A stretch of 64,000 bases of DNA, from the NCBI GenBank assembly GCA_017577715.1, contig PKRC01000001.1, positions 209,819 through 273,818 of the forward strand. Direction: 5' to 3'. The DNA is from Clostridia bacterium. Its GTDB lineage: Bacteria; Bacillota; Clostridia; Caldicoprobacterales; Caldicoprobacteraceae. Of this stretch, positions 42,937 to 52,717 are shown piece after piece. The translations under genes were made by a program, and so were the position numbers. Below the pieces are notes generated by a model that was not told the DNA's origin, searched no databases, and was given only the letters and a program-made list of their open reading frames with translations. Numbering within the stretch: the stretch's first letter is position 1; every line of letters begins with the position of its first letter.

Positions 42937-43473
42937 TTATTTGCTAAGTATATCGAAGTTTTTATAGATATAATCTATGCCCGATACTATAGTAATGATG
43001 ACGGCTAGAATCAGGGCTATCCTGTCAAAGGGAAAACCTATCCATTTGAACGGCATATTGTCCAGCATGACAGCCACTATAGCCACTATCTGAGTGATGG
43101 TCTTGGCCTTACCCCACCAACTGGCTGCTATAACTATCCCCTCCGAAGCTGCCAGCACCCTAAAGCCCGTGATGATGAATTCCCTGGTTATTATTATAAT
43201 GGCCACTACAGATGATATCTTGCCCATTTCTACCAGAATGACCAACGCTGCAGTCACCAAAATCTTGTCGGCCAGTGGGTCGATAAACTTGCCAAAGTTG
43301 GTGACTTCATTCCTTTTTCGGGCTATATACCCGTCCACCGTATCGGTACTGGCTGCCACGATGAATATAAGCGCTGCTATTACGTTGCTGTAAGGAAAGT
43401 CCGAAAGCAAAAGGACCATAAAAATGGGCACCAGCATTATCCTCACAATGGTTATCTTATTTGCCAGATTCAT
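42937..43473 (-). CDS. pgsA: CDP-diacylglycerol-glycerol-3-phosphate 3-phosphatidyltransferase
   Basis: PgsA makes phosphatidylglycerol phosphate, the first committed step to anionic phospholipids. The 178-residue membrane protein has the CDP-alcohol phosphotransferase motif DTVDGYIARKRNEVTNFGKF with IDPLADK, and about five membrane segments. ATG 43473 follows GGGGGAAG; the first codons overlap the end of rimO by 17 bases. Confidence 0.92.
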   Translation of the reverse strand: MNLANKITIVRIMLVPIFMVLLLSDFPYSNVIAALIFIVAASTDTVDGYIARKRNEVTNFGKFIDPLADKILVTAALVILVEMGKISSVVAIIIITREFIITGFRVLAASEGIVIAASWWGKAKTITQIVAIVAVMLDNMPFKWIGFPFDRIALILAVIITIVSGIDYIYKNFDILSK

Positions 43474-44791
43474 AATCTTCCCCCAACAAATCATATTCAT
43501 ATGCCTTGGTTATCTTGACATTCACAAAATCGCCGGCTTTAAGCGGCCGGTCGCTTATTACAAACACCTGTCCGTCTATCTCAGGCGCTTCGCCGTACGA
43601 TCTACCAAAATATACGCCTTCCGAGCTTGTTCCTTCTATCAAGACCTTACAGATCTGGCCTACCCTTTGGCGATTCAGCCTTTTGGATATCTTCTGTTGT
43701 ATGCTCATCAAAGCGTCTCGGCGGGCTTCTTTTGTCCTTTCATCCACCTGCCCAGGTAACCGGGCGGCTGGCGTTCCCTCCTCTTTGGAATAGGGAAATA
43801 CCCCTACCCTATTGAACTGATATTCTTTGACGAAATCGAGCAATTCTTGAAATTCCGCATTACCCTCGCCCGGAAATCCCACGATGAGCGAGGTGCGTAT
43901 TATTATGTCGGGTATCCTCTTTCTCAACTTTGCAAGAAGGCTTTTGATCTGTTCCGGATCAGCAGGCCGGTTCATCTTTCTGAGTATTTCGGGGTGTATA
44001 TGCTGTATAGGTATATCTATATAGTTGCACACCTTTTCTTCCTGGGCTATAGCATCGATAAGCTCATCGGTAACGCGGTCGGGATAGCAGTAAAGCAGGC
44101 GAACCCATACAAGCCCAGGGATTTTTACCAGCTCCTTTATCAGTTTGACCAACGATATATCCCCTTTTAGGTCCTGGCCATACCTGGTCAAATCCTGGCC
44201 CACCAGTATTATTTCCTTTACTCCCCTATCAACCAAAAGCTGGGCTTCCTCCAGCACATGGTCCATCGGACGGCTGACGTGGGGACCTCTGAGCTGTGGT
44301 ATAACGCAATAAGTACAGCGGTTGCTGCACCCTTCCGATATCTTCAAGTAAGCGGTATAAGATGGGGTAGTAAGCACCCTTGGTATGCCGTTGATATCGG
44401 GAAACCTGGGATTATCCACAGCCACCAGGCGCTCATGCTTTGACTCGCACCGGTTGATTACGTCCAATATTTCGGTGAAACGGCCGGTACCTATGACAGC
44501 ATCCACTTCTGGAATCTCGTTTATGATCTCCTTAGAATACCTCTGGGCCAGGCAACCGGTCACGATGAGCAGCCTACACTTGCCCATCTTCTTATATTGG
44601 GCCTGCTCCAGTATGGTTTCCACCGATTCCTCTTTGGCCGGATCTATGAAGCCGCATGTGTTTACTATTATGACATCCGCTTCTTCAGGCCTGTTGACGA
44701 TGGAGTGGCCAGCCCGAAGTAGAAGTCCAAGCATGACCTCAGAATCAACCCTGTTTTTATCGCAACCTAGAGAAACCATTCCTACCTTCAT
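43457..44791 (-). CDS. rimO: Ribosomal protein S12 methylthiotransferase
   Basis: RimO is the radical SAM enzyme that methylthiolates Asp89 of ribosomal protein S12. The 444-residue protein starts MKVGMVSLGCDKNRVDSE, diagnostic for RimO over MiaB, with cluster cysteines in VNTCGFIDPA and VTGCLAQRY, radical SAM motif CSNRCTYC and a C-terminal TRAM domain. It precedes pgsA in the same operon. Confidence 0.95.
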   Translation of the reverse strand: MKVGMVSLGCDKNRVDSEVMLGLLLRAGHSIVNRPEEADVIIVNTCGFIDPAKEESVETILEQAQYKKMGKCRLLIVTGCLAQRYSKEIINEIPEVDAVIGTGRFTEILDVINRCESKHERLVAVDNPRFPDINGIPRVLTTPSYTAYLKISEGCSNRCTYCVIPQLRGPHVSRPMDHVLEEAQLLVDRGVKEIILVGQDLTRYGQDLKGDISLVKLIKELVKIPGLVWVRLLYCYPDRVTDELIDAIAQEEKVCNYIDIPIQHIHPEILRKMNRPADPEQIKSLLAKLRKRIPDIIIRTSLIVGFPGEGNAEFQELLDFVKEYQFNRVGVFPYSKEEGTPAARLPGQVDERTKEARRDALMSIQQKISKRLNRQRVGQICKVLIEGTSSEGVYFGRSYGEAPEIDGQVFVISDRPLKAGDFVNVKITKAYEYDLLGEDYESGK

Positions 44792-44810
44792 GTACTAAAT
44801 CTGCATCCTC

Positions 44811-47066
44811 CTATTTTACGTCCTTATACAGCCTTTCAAACTCCTCACGGGTTATGAGCACGTTTCGGGGTTTGCTGCCCTCAAAACCGCTGACTATTCC
44901 CCTGGCTTCCATCTCGTCTATAAGCCGGGCAGCACGAGCATAACCTATGCGGAGGCGCCTTTGCAGCATGGAAATAGATGCCTGACCGGCTTCTATGACG
45001 ATCTCTATGGCTTCGGGCAGCAGCTCATCGTGTTCATCCAAGTTAGGCTCTTTCTCATCACCTTCAATCTTCTCCATGGCTTGGGCATCGTAAACGGGTG
45101 CGGCGTTTTGGTTTTTAATGTAGTCTACCACAGCTTTTACCTCTTTTTCGGATATGAAGCATCCCTGGACTCTTATGGGCTTGTTGACGCCAACGGGGTA
45201 AAACAGCATGTCGCCGCGCCCCAGCAGCTTTTCAGCGCCGCCCATGTCCAAAATAGTTCTCGAGTCGACCTGAGAAGATACTGCGAAGGCGATGCGAGAA
45301 GGAATGTTTGCCTTTATAAGCCCGGTGATCACATCCACCGAAGGCCTTTGAGTGGCTATTACCAGATGAATGCCGGCTGCCCGCGCCATCTGTGCAAGGC
45401 GGCATATGGCATCTTCCACTTCGGAAGGCGAAACCATCATCAGGTCAGCCAGCTCGTCTATGATCACCACTATCTGCGGTAAACGCTCATCCTCGTTTTC
45501 CACCATGCTGTTGTACCCTTCTATATCCTTCACCCCGGCATCAGCGAACAGGTTGTAGCGCGAGGTCATCTCCTGCACCGCCCAGTTGAGGGCTCCTGCT
45601 GCCTTTTTGGGATTGGTCACAACTGGTATGAGCAGGTGGGGTATTCCGTTATAATGGTTGAGCTCCACCACTTTGGGATCCACCATGATGAATTTTACCT
45701 CCCGGGGTGAAGCCTTATAGAGTATGCTTATGATGATGGTGTTGATGCATACACTTTTGCCGGAACCCGTGGCTCCGGCTATGAGCAGGTGCGGCATTCT
45801 AGCGATGTCGGCGATGACGGCCTTACCGGCTATGTCTTTGCCCAAAGCTACCGCCAGCTTGGATGGATGAAAGATGAAGTCATCCGAGCCCAGTACCTCC
45901 CTCAATAAAACGGGGGATACGTCCCGGTTGGGTACTTCAATGCCGATGGCCGCTTTGCCCGGGATGGGCGCTTCTATGCGCACCGAAGGGGCTGCAAGGT
46001 TTAGGGCTATATCGTCAGCCAGGTTGACAATCCTGCTCACTTTGATCCCTGGAGCCGGCTGAAGCTCATATCGCGTAATGACCGGCCCCCGGCTTATATG
46101 CGTAACTTTGGCGCTGATGCCGAAATTGTGTAATGTCTCTTCAAGCAGCTTGGCGTTATTCTCTGCCATTTTGTCCTGCTCACGGTCATTGGCGCTTGTA
46201 GGTGGCAGCCTCAACAGGTCCAAAGGTGGGATTATATATCCTCCTTTTTGCATGTTTTCGACAATCACGCTTTCAGTTTGAGCCGCCTGAGCCTGCACGT
46301 TGTCATGCTGGTGGCCAGGCGGACCATCTTGCCTATCCTTTCCTTTTGGCTTCTTTGCTTTGGGTCGCCACGATGTTTCATCCTTTTCTTTAAACGCCTC
46401 ATCAAGGGGACGAAGGTCTTCATCGGACTTTTTTTTGAATTCCTCTACAGGAATTACCTCTCCCACAAAAGGCTTACCCTCTTTTTTCCTGGCATGCTGT
46501 CTGTGAAGTATGGGTTTTATGGTACCATATACGTTTTGGCCCACATCCTTGAGGGAGAGATTGGTCAGCAAAAGCAAATTTACGATGACAAAAGCGCCCA
46601 AAAGCACATAACTTCCTGCCAATCCAAACAGCTTATATACAGCAAATACAAAAGGGGCCACCAGGGCGCCGCTGCCTTTGACCTCTTGCCCTTTGGCGTA
46701 AGACGAATGCACGAAAGCTTGGATGCTACCCCAATCAAAATATCGAAAATAGGATATATGGATGATGGACATAATAAAGGCAACGGTGAAAACGATAAGC
46801 AGTATTTTGAGCCTGTTCACCCTTTTGCGATAGGCAATTATGGTCAATACGCCAGCTGTAACCAGCAGTATGGGGATGGTGTAACCGACAAGGCCGAAGA
46901 GTCCCATCACCAATTCCTTAAGGTATTTGCCTACCATGCCGGCCTGATCAGTATATATGCTTATAAAGGCGAAAAGGCCTACTCCAATTATCAGCACTCC
47001 TGCCGCTTCGTAGTATATTTGCCTGTCGTTTTTTGTACTCCTTTCCTTTTTTTTATTCTTCGACAT
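44811..47066 (-). CDS. DNA translocase SpoIIIE/FtsK
   Basis: The 751-residue protein pumps DNA across the division or sporulation septum. It has four N-terminal membrane segments (about residues 15-170), a charged linker, and the motor with Walker A GATGSGKSVCIN and Walker B VVIIDELADLMM. The C-terminal gamma winged helix (RRLRIGYARAARLIDEMEARGIVSG) reads SRS/KOPS-type sequences. It lies in the tepA-ylzJ-spoIIIE neighbourhood of Bacillus, with uppP between. Only one member is in this window, so its vegetative and sporulation roles cannot be separated. Confidence 0.93.
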   Translation of the reverse strand: MSKNKKKERSTKNDRQIYYEAAGVLIIGVGLFAFISIYTDQAGMVGKYLKELVMGLFGLVGYTIPILLVTAGVLTIIAYRKRVNRLKILLIVFTVAFIMSIIHISYFRYFDWGSIQAFVHSSYAKGQEVKGSGALVAPFVFAVYKLFGLAGSYVLLGAFVIVNLLLLTNLSLKDVGQNVYGTIKPILHRQHARKKEGKPFVGEVIPVEEFKKKSDEDLRPLDEAFKEKDETSWRPKAKKPKGKDRQDGPPGHQHDNVQAQAAQTESVIVENMQKGGYIIPPLDLLRLPPTSANDREQDKMAENNAKLLEETLHNFGISAKVTHISRGPVITRYELQPAPGIKVSRIVNLADDIALNLAAPSVRIEAPIPGKAAIGIEVPNRDVSPVLLREVLGSDDFIFHPSKLAVALGKDIAGKAVIADIARMPHLLIAGATGSGKSVCINTIIISILYKASPREVKFIMVDPKVVELNHYNGIPHLLIPVVTNPKKAAGALNWAVQEMTSRYNLFADAGVKDIEGYNSMVENEDERLPQIVVIIDELADLMMVSPSEVEDAICRLAQMARAAGIHLVIATQRPSVDVITGLIKANIPSRIAFAVSSQVDSRTILDMGGAEKLLGRGDMLFYPVGVNKPIRVQGCFISEKEVKAVVDYIKNQNAAPVYDAQAMEKIEGDEKEPNLDEHDELLPEAIEIVIEAGQASISMLQRRLRIGYARAARLIDEMEARGIVSGFEGSKPRNVLITREEFERLYKDVK

Positions 47067-47195
47067 CCGAGATCACCCATGTATTGATATTCTACACCAT
47101 CCCTCTAAATTCCTGCTATGAATTTGCCTGAAGTTTCCTGTCATTAGGCTGAGGTCATAAAACCGACACTGGAGAAGCCAAATTTAACGGGCAGT

Positions 47196-48035
47196 TTACG
47201 CAGCAAACCACGTATATAGTATACTTAGGATGCCCACCGCCCAGCAATAATAAGAGAAGTAGTTGAGTTTCCTCTTCTGTAGCACCGAGATTAAAAAACG
47301 AATGGCTAGATAACCCGAGACGGCAGCAGCAACAAATCCTGCCAGGACGGGCATGACCTCGTGTAAGGCCGATGCGCCTTCAAAAACGTCCTTGCCTTCA
47401 ACCACCACTGCACCCAGTATGGCCGGAATGGACAGCAAAAATGAAAAGCGCGTGGCCAGTTCGCGATTCAATCCCCTGATGAGCCCTGCAAAGATGGTGG
47501 AACCGGAACGGGATATACCTGGGGTAATGGCCAGCCCCTGAATGAGTCCCACCGTTACTGCATCTCCTGCGGTCATGTGCTTTATATCTTTCCTGCCGCT
47601 TACTATGCCATTGGCTATCCACAACAATATGCCAGTCACGATGAGGGCGTAGCCTACAAAATCGGCGGTTTCAAACAGCCTTGAAAACAAGTCATTAAAA
47701 ACCAATCCGATGATGGCAGTGGGTATGGTAGCTATGATCATCATGACCATGAGGATCCTATAAGGCCTTGAATAATCCAGCAACTTTGGCCTTTTGCCCT
47801 TTATGAAATCGCCTATTAGTATAAAAAATTCGCTAATGAGATTCAAAACATCCTGCCAGTAGTATATGAGCACTGCAACGAGGGTTCCCAAATGGAGCAT
47901 CACATCAAAAGCCAGATCAGCTCCCTGAATGTTGAAGATATCCTGCGCTATGACCAGGTGCCCTGAGCTGCTGATGGGCAAAAACTCGGTAAGGCCCTGC
48001 AGTATCCCCAGAAGAATTGCATACAGAAGATCCAA
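47196..48035 (-). CDS. uppP: Undecaprenyl-diphosphatase
   Basis: UppP (BacA) recycles the lipid carrier of cell-wall synthesis by removing a phosphate from undecaprenyl diphosphate; overproduction gives bacitracin resistance. The 279-residue membrane protein has LQGLTEFLPISSSGHLVIA and the second motif PGISRSGSTIFAGL. TTG 48035 is chosen because GGGGGAGG lies eight bases upstream and the result matches the family start. Confidence 0.93.
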   Translation of the reverse strand: MDLLYAILLGILQGLTEFLPISSSGHLVIAQDIFNIQGADLAFDVMLHLGTLVAVLIYYWQDVLNLISEFFILIGDFIKGKRPKLLDYSRPYRILMVMMIIATIPTAIIGLVFNDLFSRLFETADFVGYALIVTGILLWIANGIVSGRKDIKHMTAGDAVTVGLIQGLAITPGISRSGSTIFAGLIRGLNRELATRFSFLLSIPAILGAVVVEGKDVFEGASALHEVMPVLAGFVAAAVSGYLAIRFLISVLQKRKLNYFSYYCWAVGILSILYTWFAA

Positions 48036-48138
48036 GGAATCCGCCTCCCCCACCCAAATAATGAACGTTATCATTATATCACTCTTTTCCCAAGAACGCC
48101 ATATGGGATTTACGATAAACAGATAAGCCCAGAAACAG

Positions 48139-48174
48139 ATAAGCCCAGGTAAAGGAATATTTACCTGGGCTTAT
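48139..48174 (-). terminator. Terminator-like hairpin downstream of ylzJ
   Basis: A 15-bp perfect stem (48139-48153 with 48160-48174). A shorter direct copy of its left arm (AGATAAGCCCAG) lies just beside it. No clean T-run follows on either strand, so efficiency is uncertain. Confidence 0.55.
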
Positions 48175-48182
48175 GAAGAGGC

Positions 48183-48407
48183 TTATATTTTAGGATCTAC
48201 CTGTATGATGATCCCCGGCTGCAACCGAGGGTTTAAATAGTCAAAGGGGTTGGTGCTCAGAATCCGGTTGATTTGGTACTTCCCTTCTCCTGCCGGCAAG
48301 ACTTCTAGCTTTACGTTATTCCATTCTATAAGGCGGGGAGTCGACCTGGTTTGGGCTGTATAATCGCTGAAGATGTACTGGATTGGAACGATGGTATGCA
48401 GTATCAA
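48183..48407 (-). CDS. YlzJ-like protein
   Basis: The 74-residue product begins MILHTIVPIQYIF and ends in an ILSTNPFDYLNPRLQPGI-like block, as in YlzJ-like proteins of spore formers, whose function is unknown. The TTG start has GGAGGAGGG upstream. Its location directly after tepA and near spoIIIE matches Bacillus. Confidence 0.85.
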   Translation of the reverse strand: MILHTIVPIQYIFSDYTAQTRSTPRLIEWNNVKLEVLPAGEGKYQINRILSTNPFDYLNPRLQPGIIIQVDPKI

Positions 48408-49147
48408 TGTGGCCCTCCTCCTTCGTTTTGAGATATTAGCTCCCTGAGCTTCAATATGGCTTCTTTTACGCCTCCCACATAGTCTATTATACCATAGCGT
48501 ACCGCCTCTTCTCCTATGAGTACTGTTCCCACATCGCTTGACAGCCCGCCGGTCCCTTTGAGCAGCTCGTTGAGCTTCTCTTTGGAGATCTTTGAGTGAC
48601 GTACAATGAAATCCACCACCCTATCCTGCATCCTGTTTAGGTATTCGTAAGTCTGTGGTATTCCCACCACCAAGCCTGTCATGCGAATGGGGTGGATGGT
48701 CATGGTGGCGCTGGGGGCAATAAAGGAACAATCGGCGCTGACTGCCAGAGGAACTCCTATGCTGTGCCCTCCGCCAAGGACCAAAGATACCGTAGGCTTG
48801 GACATGGTGCTTATCATTTCTGCTATTGCGAGGCCTGCCTCTACATCGCCGCCCACCGTGTTTAGGATGAGCAACAATCCCTTGATATTTTTGCTCTGCT
48901 CAATAGCCACCAACTGAGGGATAACGTGTTCATATTTGGTGGTCTTGTTTTGAGGCGGCAGCATTATGTGCCCCTCTATCTGACCCACTATGGTCAGGCA
49001 GTGAATATCGCTGTCCAGCGCTGGAGGAGCAGATGCGACGCCAAATTCCTTTATGTTTTCTGCCTGAGAGTATGGGAAAGCGGGTCCCTCATCGGCATTT
49101 TGAGACTGTTGGGATTGTACACTCAGATTTTCGCTCTTGTTCAACAT
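48404..49147 (-). CDS. tepA: ClpP-family translocation-enhancing protease TepA
   Basis: The 247-residue protein is a ClpP-like serine protease. The catalytic serine is in GGGHSIGVPLA and the histidine in MTIHPIRMTG; GGDVEAGLAIAEMI precedes them. TepA is implicated in processing during protein export or sporulation in Bacillus. ATG 49147 follows GGAGGAT. It overlaps ylzJ by four bases. Confidence 0.88.
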   Translation of the reverse strand: MLNKSENLSVQSQQSQNADEGPAFPYSQAENIKEFGVASAPPALDSDIHCLTIVGQIEGHIMLPPQNKTTKYEHVIPQLVAIEQSKNIKGLLLILNTVGGDVEAGLAIAEMISTMSKPTVSLVLGGGHSIGVPLAVSADCSFIAPSATMTIHPIRMTGLVVGIPQTYEYLNRMQDRVVDFIVRHSKISKEKLNELLKGTGGLSSDVGTVLIGEEAVRYGIIDYVGGVKEAILKLRELISQNEGGGPH

Positions 49148-49279
49148 ATTATCCTCCATAAACATATGGGATTTCTTATGCTCATCATTGTCTTATCTGG
49201 TAAACATTAGCAAGACCAATGGCCTCTCTCTTAAGATTAGTATTTCCCAAATAAAAAGAAAGATGAGCCCAAACCGGGC

Positions 49280-50500
49280 TCATCGAGTATGCAACTTAAA
49301 CTCGTCATGTAGAGCTACCAGCGCTTTTGCCGTATCTTCTCCCTTTATAAGGCAGGAAATGGTGGTATGGGAATCGGCGGTTTGAAGCACATGCACTTGG
49401 TTTTTGTGCAAGGCTTTTATGATCCTTGCCATGACCCCCGGGACCCCTCTCATCCTGTTGCCTATAGCCGATATTTTGCTACAATTGTATACTGCCGAGT
49501 ATGAACAGCCGAGCTGTTCGAGAATTGTGGTAGTTTTAGCTGAGTCATCGCCATCTATGGTGAATATCATCTTATTGGGGAACACGTTGATAAGATCGAT
49601 GCTTATGCCATTTTCGGCCAGACGGTTTAGGACCGTATTTTGTAGCTCCAGATTTAGGTTCTCGATGGTAATCTGGGTCCTATTGAGCATGTGAGATATA
49701 GCGGTAATTACCTGGTTCGGATCATGCTCTATAGTCTTGAGGTAATCGCTCTCGTAGTACGATGAGACCATGGTACCGGGGCCATTGCCATTGACGTTTT
49801 TGATGATGAGCGGTATGTTGCAGCTCATTGCTATTTCAACGGCCCTGGGATGAATGACTTTGGCTCCCTGGTCAGCCATCTGAAATACCTCGGAATAGGT
49901 TAGGTGTTTCAGCACTGTGGCGTTGGGCACTAACCTGGGATCAGCTGTCATGATGCCGTCCACATCGGTATATATCTCTATAAAGGAAGCAGCAAGGGCT
50001 TTGCCCAGTGCTGCAGCTGTGGTATCGCTGCCGCCCCTGCCAAGGGTAGTTATGTCGCCGCTTTCGGTAACTCCTTGAAATCCGGCTACAACGGGTATTT
50101 TCCCCATCTCCAGGTACATGTATATTCTATCAGGCTGAACCCTTAGTATGTTGGCATTGCCATAATTGTTATCGGTGATGATACCCGCCTGACCACCGGT
50201 TAAAGCCACGGCCTCATATCCTTTAGCCCTTAAAGCGTTTACCATGACTACGCTGGAGATGATTTCACCACATGACATGAGCAGATCCATTTCCCTGGGG
50301 TGGGTATCCACGCATTCGTTTTTAGCTAGGTCTATCAGAGTATCGGTGGCATAGGGTGCACCTTTTCGCCCCATGGCAGATACCACCACTACAGGATAAT
50401 AACCGCTTTTTTTGGCGTTTATGACCTTTTGTACAGCTTTGGCCCGCATCTCCGGAGTGGCCACAGAAGTACCTCCAAATTTTTGTATCACTATCTTCAT
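49280..50500 (-). CDS. dapG: Aspartate kinase
   Basis: Aspartokinase starts the pathway to lysine, threonine, methionine and diaminopimelate/dipicolinate. The 406-residue protein has KFGGTSVATPEMRAKA, LGRGGSDTTAAALG, ADPRLVPNA and a C-terminal pair of ACT domains. In Bacillus dapG (aspartokinase I) is in the spoVF-dapG cluster; asd and dapA are not present here. ATG 50500 follows GGAGG. The next gene upstream is dpaB, 30 bp away. Confidence 0.93.
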   Translation of the reverse strand: MKIVIQKFGGTSVATPEMRAKAVQKVINAKKSGYYPVVVVSAMGRKGAPYATDTLIDLAKNECVDTHPREMDLLMSCGEIISSVVMVNALRAKGYEAVALTGGQAGIITDNNYGNANILRVQPDRIYMYLEMGKIPVVAGFQGVTESGDITTLGRGGSDTTAAALGKALAASFIEIYTDVDGIMTADPRLVPNATVLKHLTYSEVFQMADQGAKVIHPRAVEIAMSCNIPLIIKNVNGNGPGTMVSSYYESDYLKTIEHDPNQVITAISHMLNRTQITIENLNLELQNTVLNRLAENGISIDLINVFPNKMIFTIDGDDSAKTTTILEQLGCSYSAVYNCSKISAIGNRMRGVPGVMARIIKALHKNQVHVLQTADSHTTISCLIKGEDTAKALVALHDEFKLHTR

Positions 50501-50529
50501 GTTCAATTCCTCCATGTTTTAATTATATC

Positions 50530-51120
50530 TCATTCCTTTTTCTCTATAAATATCGGTTGTATCTGCTTCCCTTCAAGTGCAAGAAGCACGGTATCTATTA
50601 TCTTATCCATATCGGCAATTAAGGAGTTGGGCTTGTTTTGCGGATCATCCTGGTAAAATGGTACCACATATATGTTTTTTACATTCATGATTTGCCCCAG
50701 ATTTTTAGCGTTGTTACCCAGCGCGTCATTGGTGGATATGGCTACCACCACTGGCCTTTGATTGCGAAGGTGTGCTTTGGTTGCCATTAGAACGGGCGTA
50801 TCGTTGATGCCATTGGCCAGCTTTGCTAGGGTATTCCCTGTACAGGGCGCTATGACCACTACATCCAACAACTTCTGGGGGCCTATGGGTTCAGCGCTTA
50901 CTATATCGGCAATGACTTTACGGCCGGTAATGCTTTCCACCTTTTGCCTAAAATCAGCTGCTGTGGTATACCGCGTATCGGTTGATGCAACAGCATATGA
51001 GAATATGGGGTATACCTCAGCGCCTTCATCTACCATTCTCTGTAGCTGTATAAGCACCTTATCGAAGGTGCAGAATGACCCGGTTATGCAAAAACCTATT
51101 TTTATACCTTTCAGCCTCAT
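50530..51120 (-). CDS. dpaB: Dipicolinate synthase subunit B
   Basis: DpaB is the flavoprotein-like subunit of the enzyme making dipicolinic acid in the mother cell. The 196-residue protein begins MRLKGIKIGFCITGSFCTF and has VVIAPCTGNTLAKLANGI, diagnostic for SpoVFB. It overlaps dpaA by four bases. Confidence 0.95.
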   Translation of the reverse strand: MRLKGIKIGFCITGSFCTFDKVLIQLQRMVDEGAEVYPIFSYAVASTDTRYTTAADFRQKVESITGRKVIADIVSAEPIGPQKLLDVVVIAPCTGNTLAKLANGINDTPVLMATKAHLRNQRPVVVAISTNDALGNNAKNLGQIMNVKNIYVVPFYQDDPQNKPNSLIADMDKIIDTVLLALEGKQIQPIFIEKKE

Positions 51121-52019
51121 GCCTTTAACCCCCTTATTATACCAAGTTTTTGAGCTCTTTCAAGCACTTCTTTTATTACTCTGTATACAATTCTTCCAGC
51201 AGTTTTAGGTGCCACTATGCCCGGAAGGCCAAGTTCCAGGTAAGCCCTGATGCCTAGCTCCTTTGCGGCTTCAAAATCAGTTCCACCTGGCGCAGAAGCA
51301 AGGTCGATGATGACCGCTTCCTTATTTACTTTTTCGAGCCTTTCGCGGGTAAGCACCAGGTATGGAATGGTGTTGAATATCACCTGCTGTGATCCCAAAA
51401 TGGAATCCAACTCGTCGATATGGACACCGTTATAGCCATTTTCGTATATCCATGCCAGGTCCTCCGGCTTACGCGCTTCCACCGTCACCCTGGAGCCTAT
51501 GCCCTTGAGCATTCTGGCCAAGCACTTGCCAATCCTTCCGTAACCCAGTACAAGTACGTTTGCCCCGTGAAGGGTTATATCAGTCTTCTCCATGGCACGC
51601 TGTATTGCGCCTTCAGCCGTCGGGATGGCATTAAGTATGGCAAAGGTTTCTTCTTCCAGAATATCGAAAAGATGTAAGTTCTTTTTCTCAGCCAGCTGCC
51701 TGATGTCATTGTCGGCTTTGCCCAGAATGATGATAGTTGATGGGTCAACCTTTTCCATGACCTGCTCCAGGGTTATGGACTGCGAATCATAGGTTATGTT
51801 TATATAGCCATGCCTGTTTTTATACGGAATTGGAAGTATAAGGGCATGGCAGTTAAAACATTCCTCATCCAAATCCTTGTATAACTTTATGTTAGCGTTG
51901 GTGATATCCTTAAACCCTATTGCTTTTACGATGAAGCCGTCCTTTGACGCCATATTCATGGCTTCAACTTGTCTGGCATCACCGCCTATAAAGGTAAGTA
52001 TGAGTTGACGGTCGGACAT
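51117..52019 (-). CDS. dpaA: Dipicolinate synthase subunit A
   Basis: DpaA is the NAD(P)-binding subunit that, with DpaB, converts dihydrodipicolinate to dipicolinate. The 300-residue protein has an N-terminal FIGGDARQVEAM block and a Rossmann motif VLVLGYGRIGKCLARML. The cluster dpaA-dpaB-dapG is typical of endospore formers. AAGGAGG precedes the ATG. Confidence 0.95.
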   Translation of the reverse strand: MSDRQLILTFIGGDARQVEAMNMASKDGFIVKAIGFKDITNANIKLYKDLDEECFNCHALILPIPYKNRHGYINITYDSQSITLEQVMEKVDPSTIIILGKADNDIRQLAEKKNLHLFDILEEETFAILNAIPTAEGAIQRAMEKTDITLHGANVLVLGYGRIGKCLARMLKGIGSRVTVEARKPEDLAWIYENGYNGVHIDELDSILGSQQVIFNTIPYLVLTRERLEKVNKEAVIIDLASAPGGTDFEAAKELGIRAYLELGLPGIVAPKTAGRIVYRVIKEVLERAQKLGIIRGLKA

Positions 52020-52043
52020 TGGATCGCCTCCTTCCCGCTAATA

Positions 52044-52071
52044 CATTGTATGAAACAACGTTGAATATAGT
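52044..52071 (-). promoter_or_regulatory. Possible sporulation promoter of dpaA
   Basis: On the minus strand CATACAATG (52052-52044) matches the -10 of sigma-E/sigma-K promoters, with AC at 52071-52070 at the sigma-K distance. The corresponding Bacillus operon is sigma-K dependent. The -35 is too short to be decisive. Confidence 0.35.
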
Positions 52072-52198
52072 GCAGGATAGCCTGTAGAAAATACTGCCGT
52101 ATACATGGCGTTATTATCTTAAACCATAATATAAAACTCCCATGGAAGAAGCCCATATTTTTTCTCTCATTACTTTTTCTGGCAAAATACTCATAATA

Positions 52199-52252
52199 AA
52201 AGAGTTCCTTTCTGGTTTTGCGTTGTTAGTCTCGTCCAGAAAGGAACTCTTT
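52199..52252 (-). terminator. Long inverted repeat, probable terminator of the dUTPase gene
   Basis: Arms 52199-52215 and 52236-52252 match perfectly over 17 bp with a 20-base loop; on the minus strand TTTATTAT follows. The rest of 52020-52330 holds no gene. Confidence 0.65.
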
Positions 52253-52330
52253 CATTAATGTTATACCTGTCATGTTCCCATCCTATGACCAATTACCATT
52301 CTTTTGATGGTATCAAATTCGTTTTAGATA

Positions 52331-52717
52331 TTAAAGATCATCGTTTCTGGGCAGCTCCCATTCGTAACCGGTTTTTTTGGATTGCCCCTTCTGCCTGGCA
52401 AAGTTTTCCCGATTTTTCGTAAGGTAAGTTTGATACAGGTCGTCGGCAGTAATCCCAACTTTTAGGCACATACTGATGAGAAAATGGAGTATATCCACCA
52501 GCTCTTCTTTGATAGCGTTGTAGTCTATCTCCTTGGGATTTTTCCACCACTTGAAATTGACTTCATTGAGAAGCTCGCCCAGCTCTGAAACCATGGCCAG
52601 CACTTCCTTCTGTATCCACTCTTCCGGTTTGATATGCTTAAGGTTGCGCTTTTCAATCAAAGCTTCATCAAATTGGGCCTGCAGCTCAAATATGTGTTCA
52701 AGCTTATCCACATCCAT
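52331..52717 (-). CDS. dUTPase, all-alpha (MazG-like) type
   Basis: The 128-residue protein is a dimeric all-alpha NTP pyrophosphohydrolase: the metal motif EVLAMVSELGELLNEV (E-x2-E) and EELVDILHFLISMCLKVG (E-x2-D) are present. The FKWWKNPK segment is characteristic of the dUTPase branch. It would hydrolyse dUTP to dUMP. It is a single gene with its own terminator. Confidence 0.8.
   Translation of the reverse strand: MDVDKLEHIFELQAQFDEALIEKRNLKHIKPEEWIQKEVLAMVSELGELLNEVNFKWWKNPKEIDYNAIKEELVDILHFLISMCLKVGITADDLYQTYLTKNRENFARQKGQSKKTGYEWELPRNDDL

Noticed and set aside
46248..47087. A 279-codon plus-strand frame opposite spoIIIE
   Set aside because: It is antisense to the conserved translocase N-terminus and membrane segments; the composition is that of a reversed gene.
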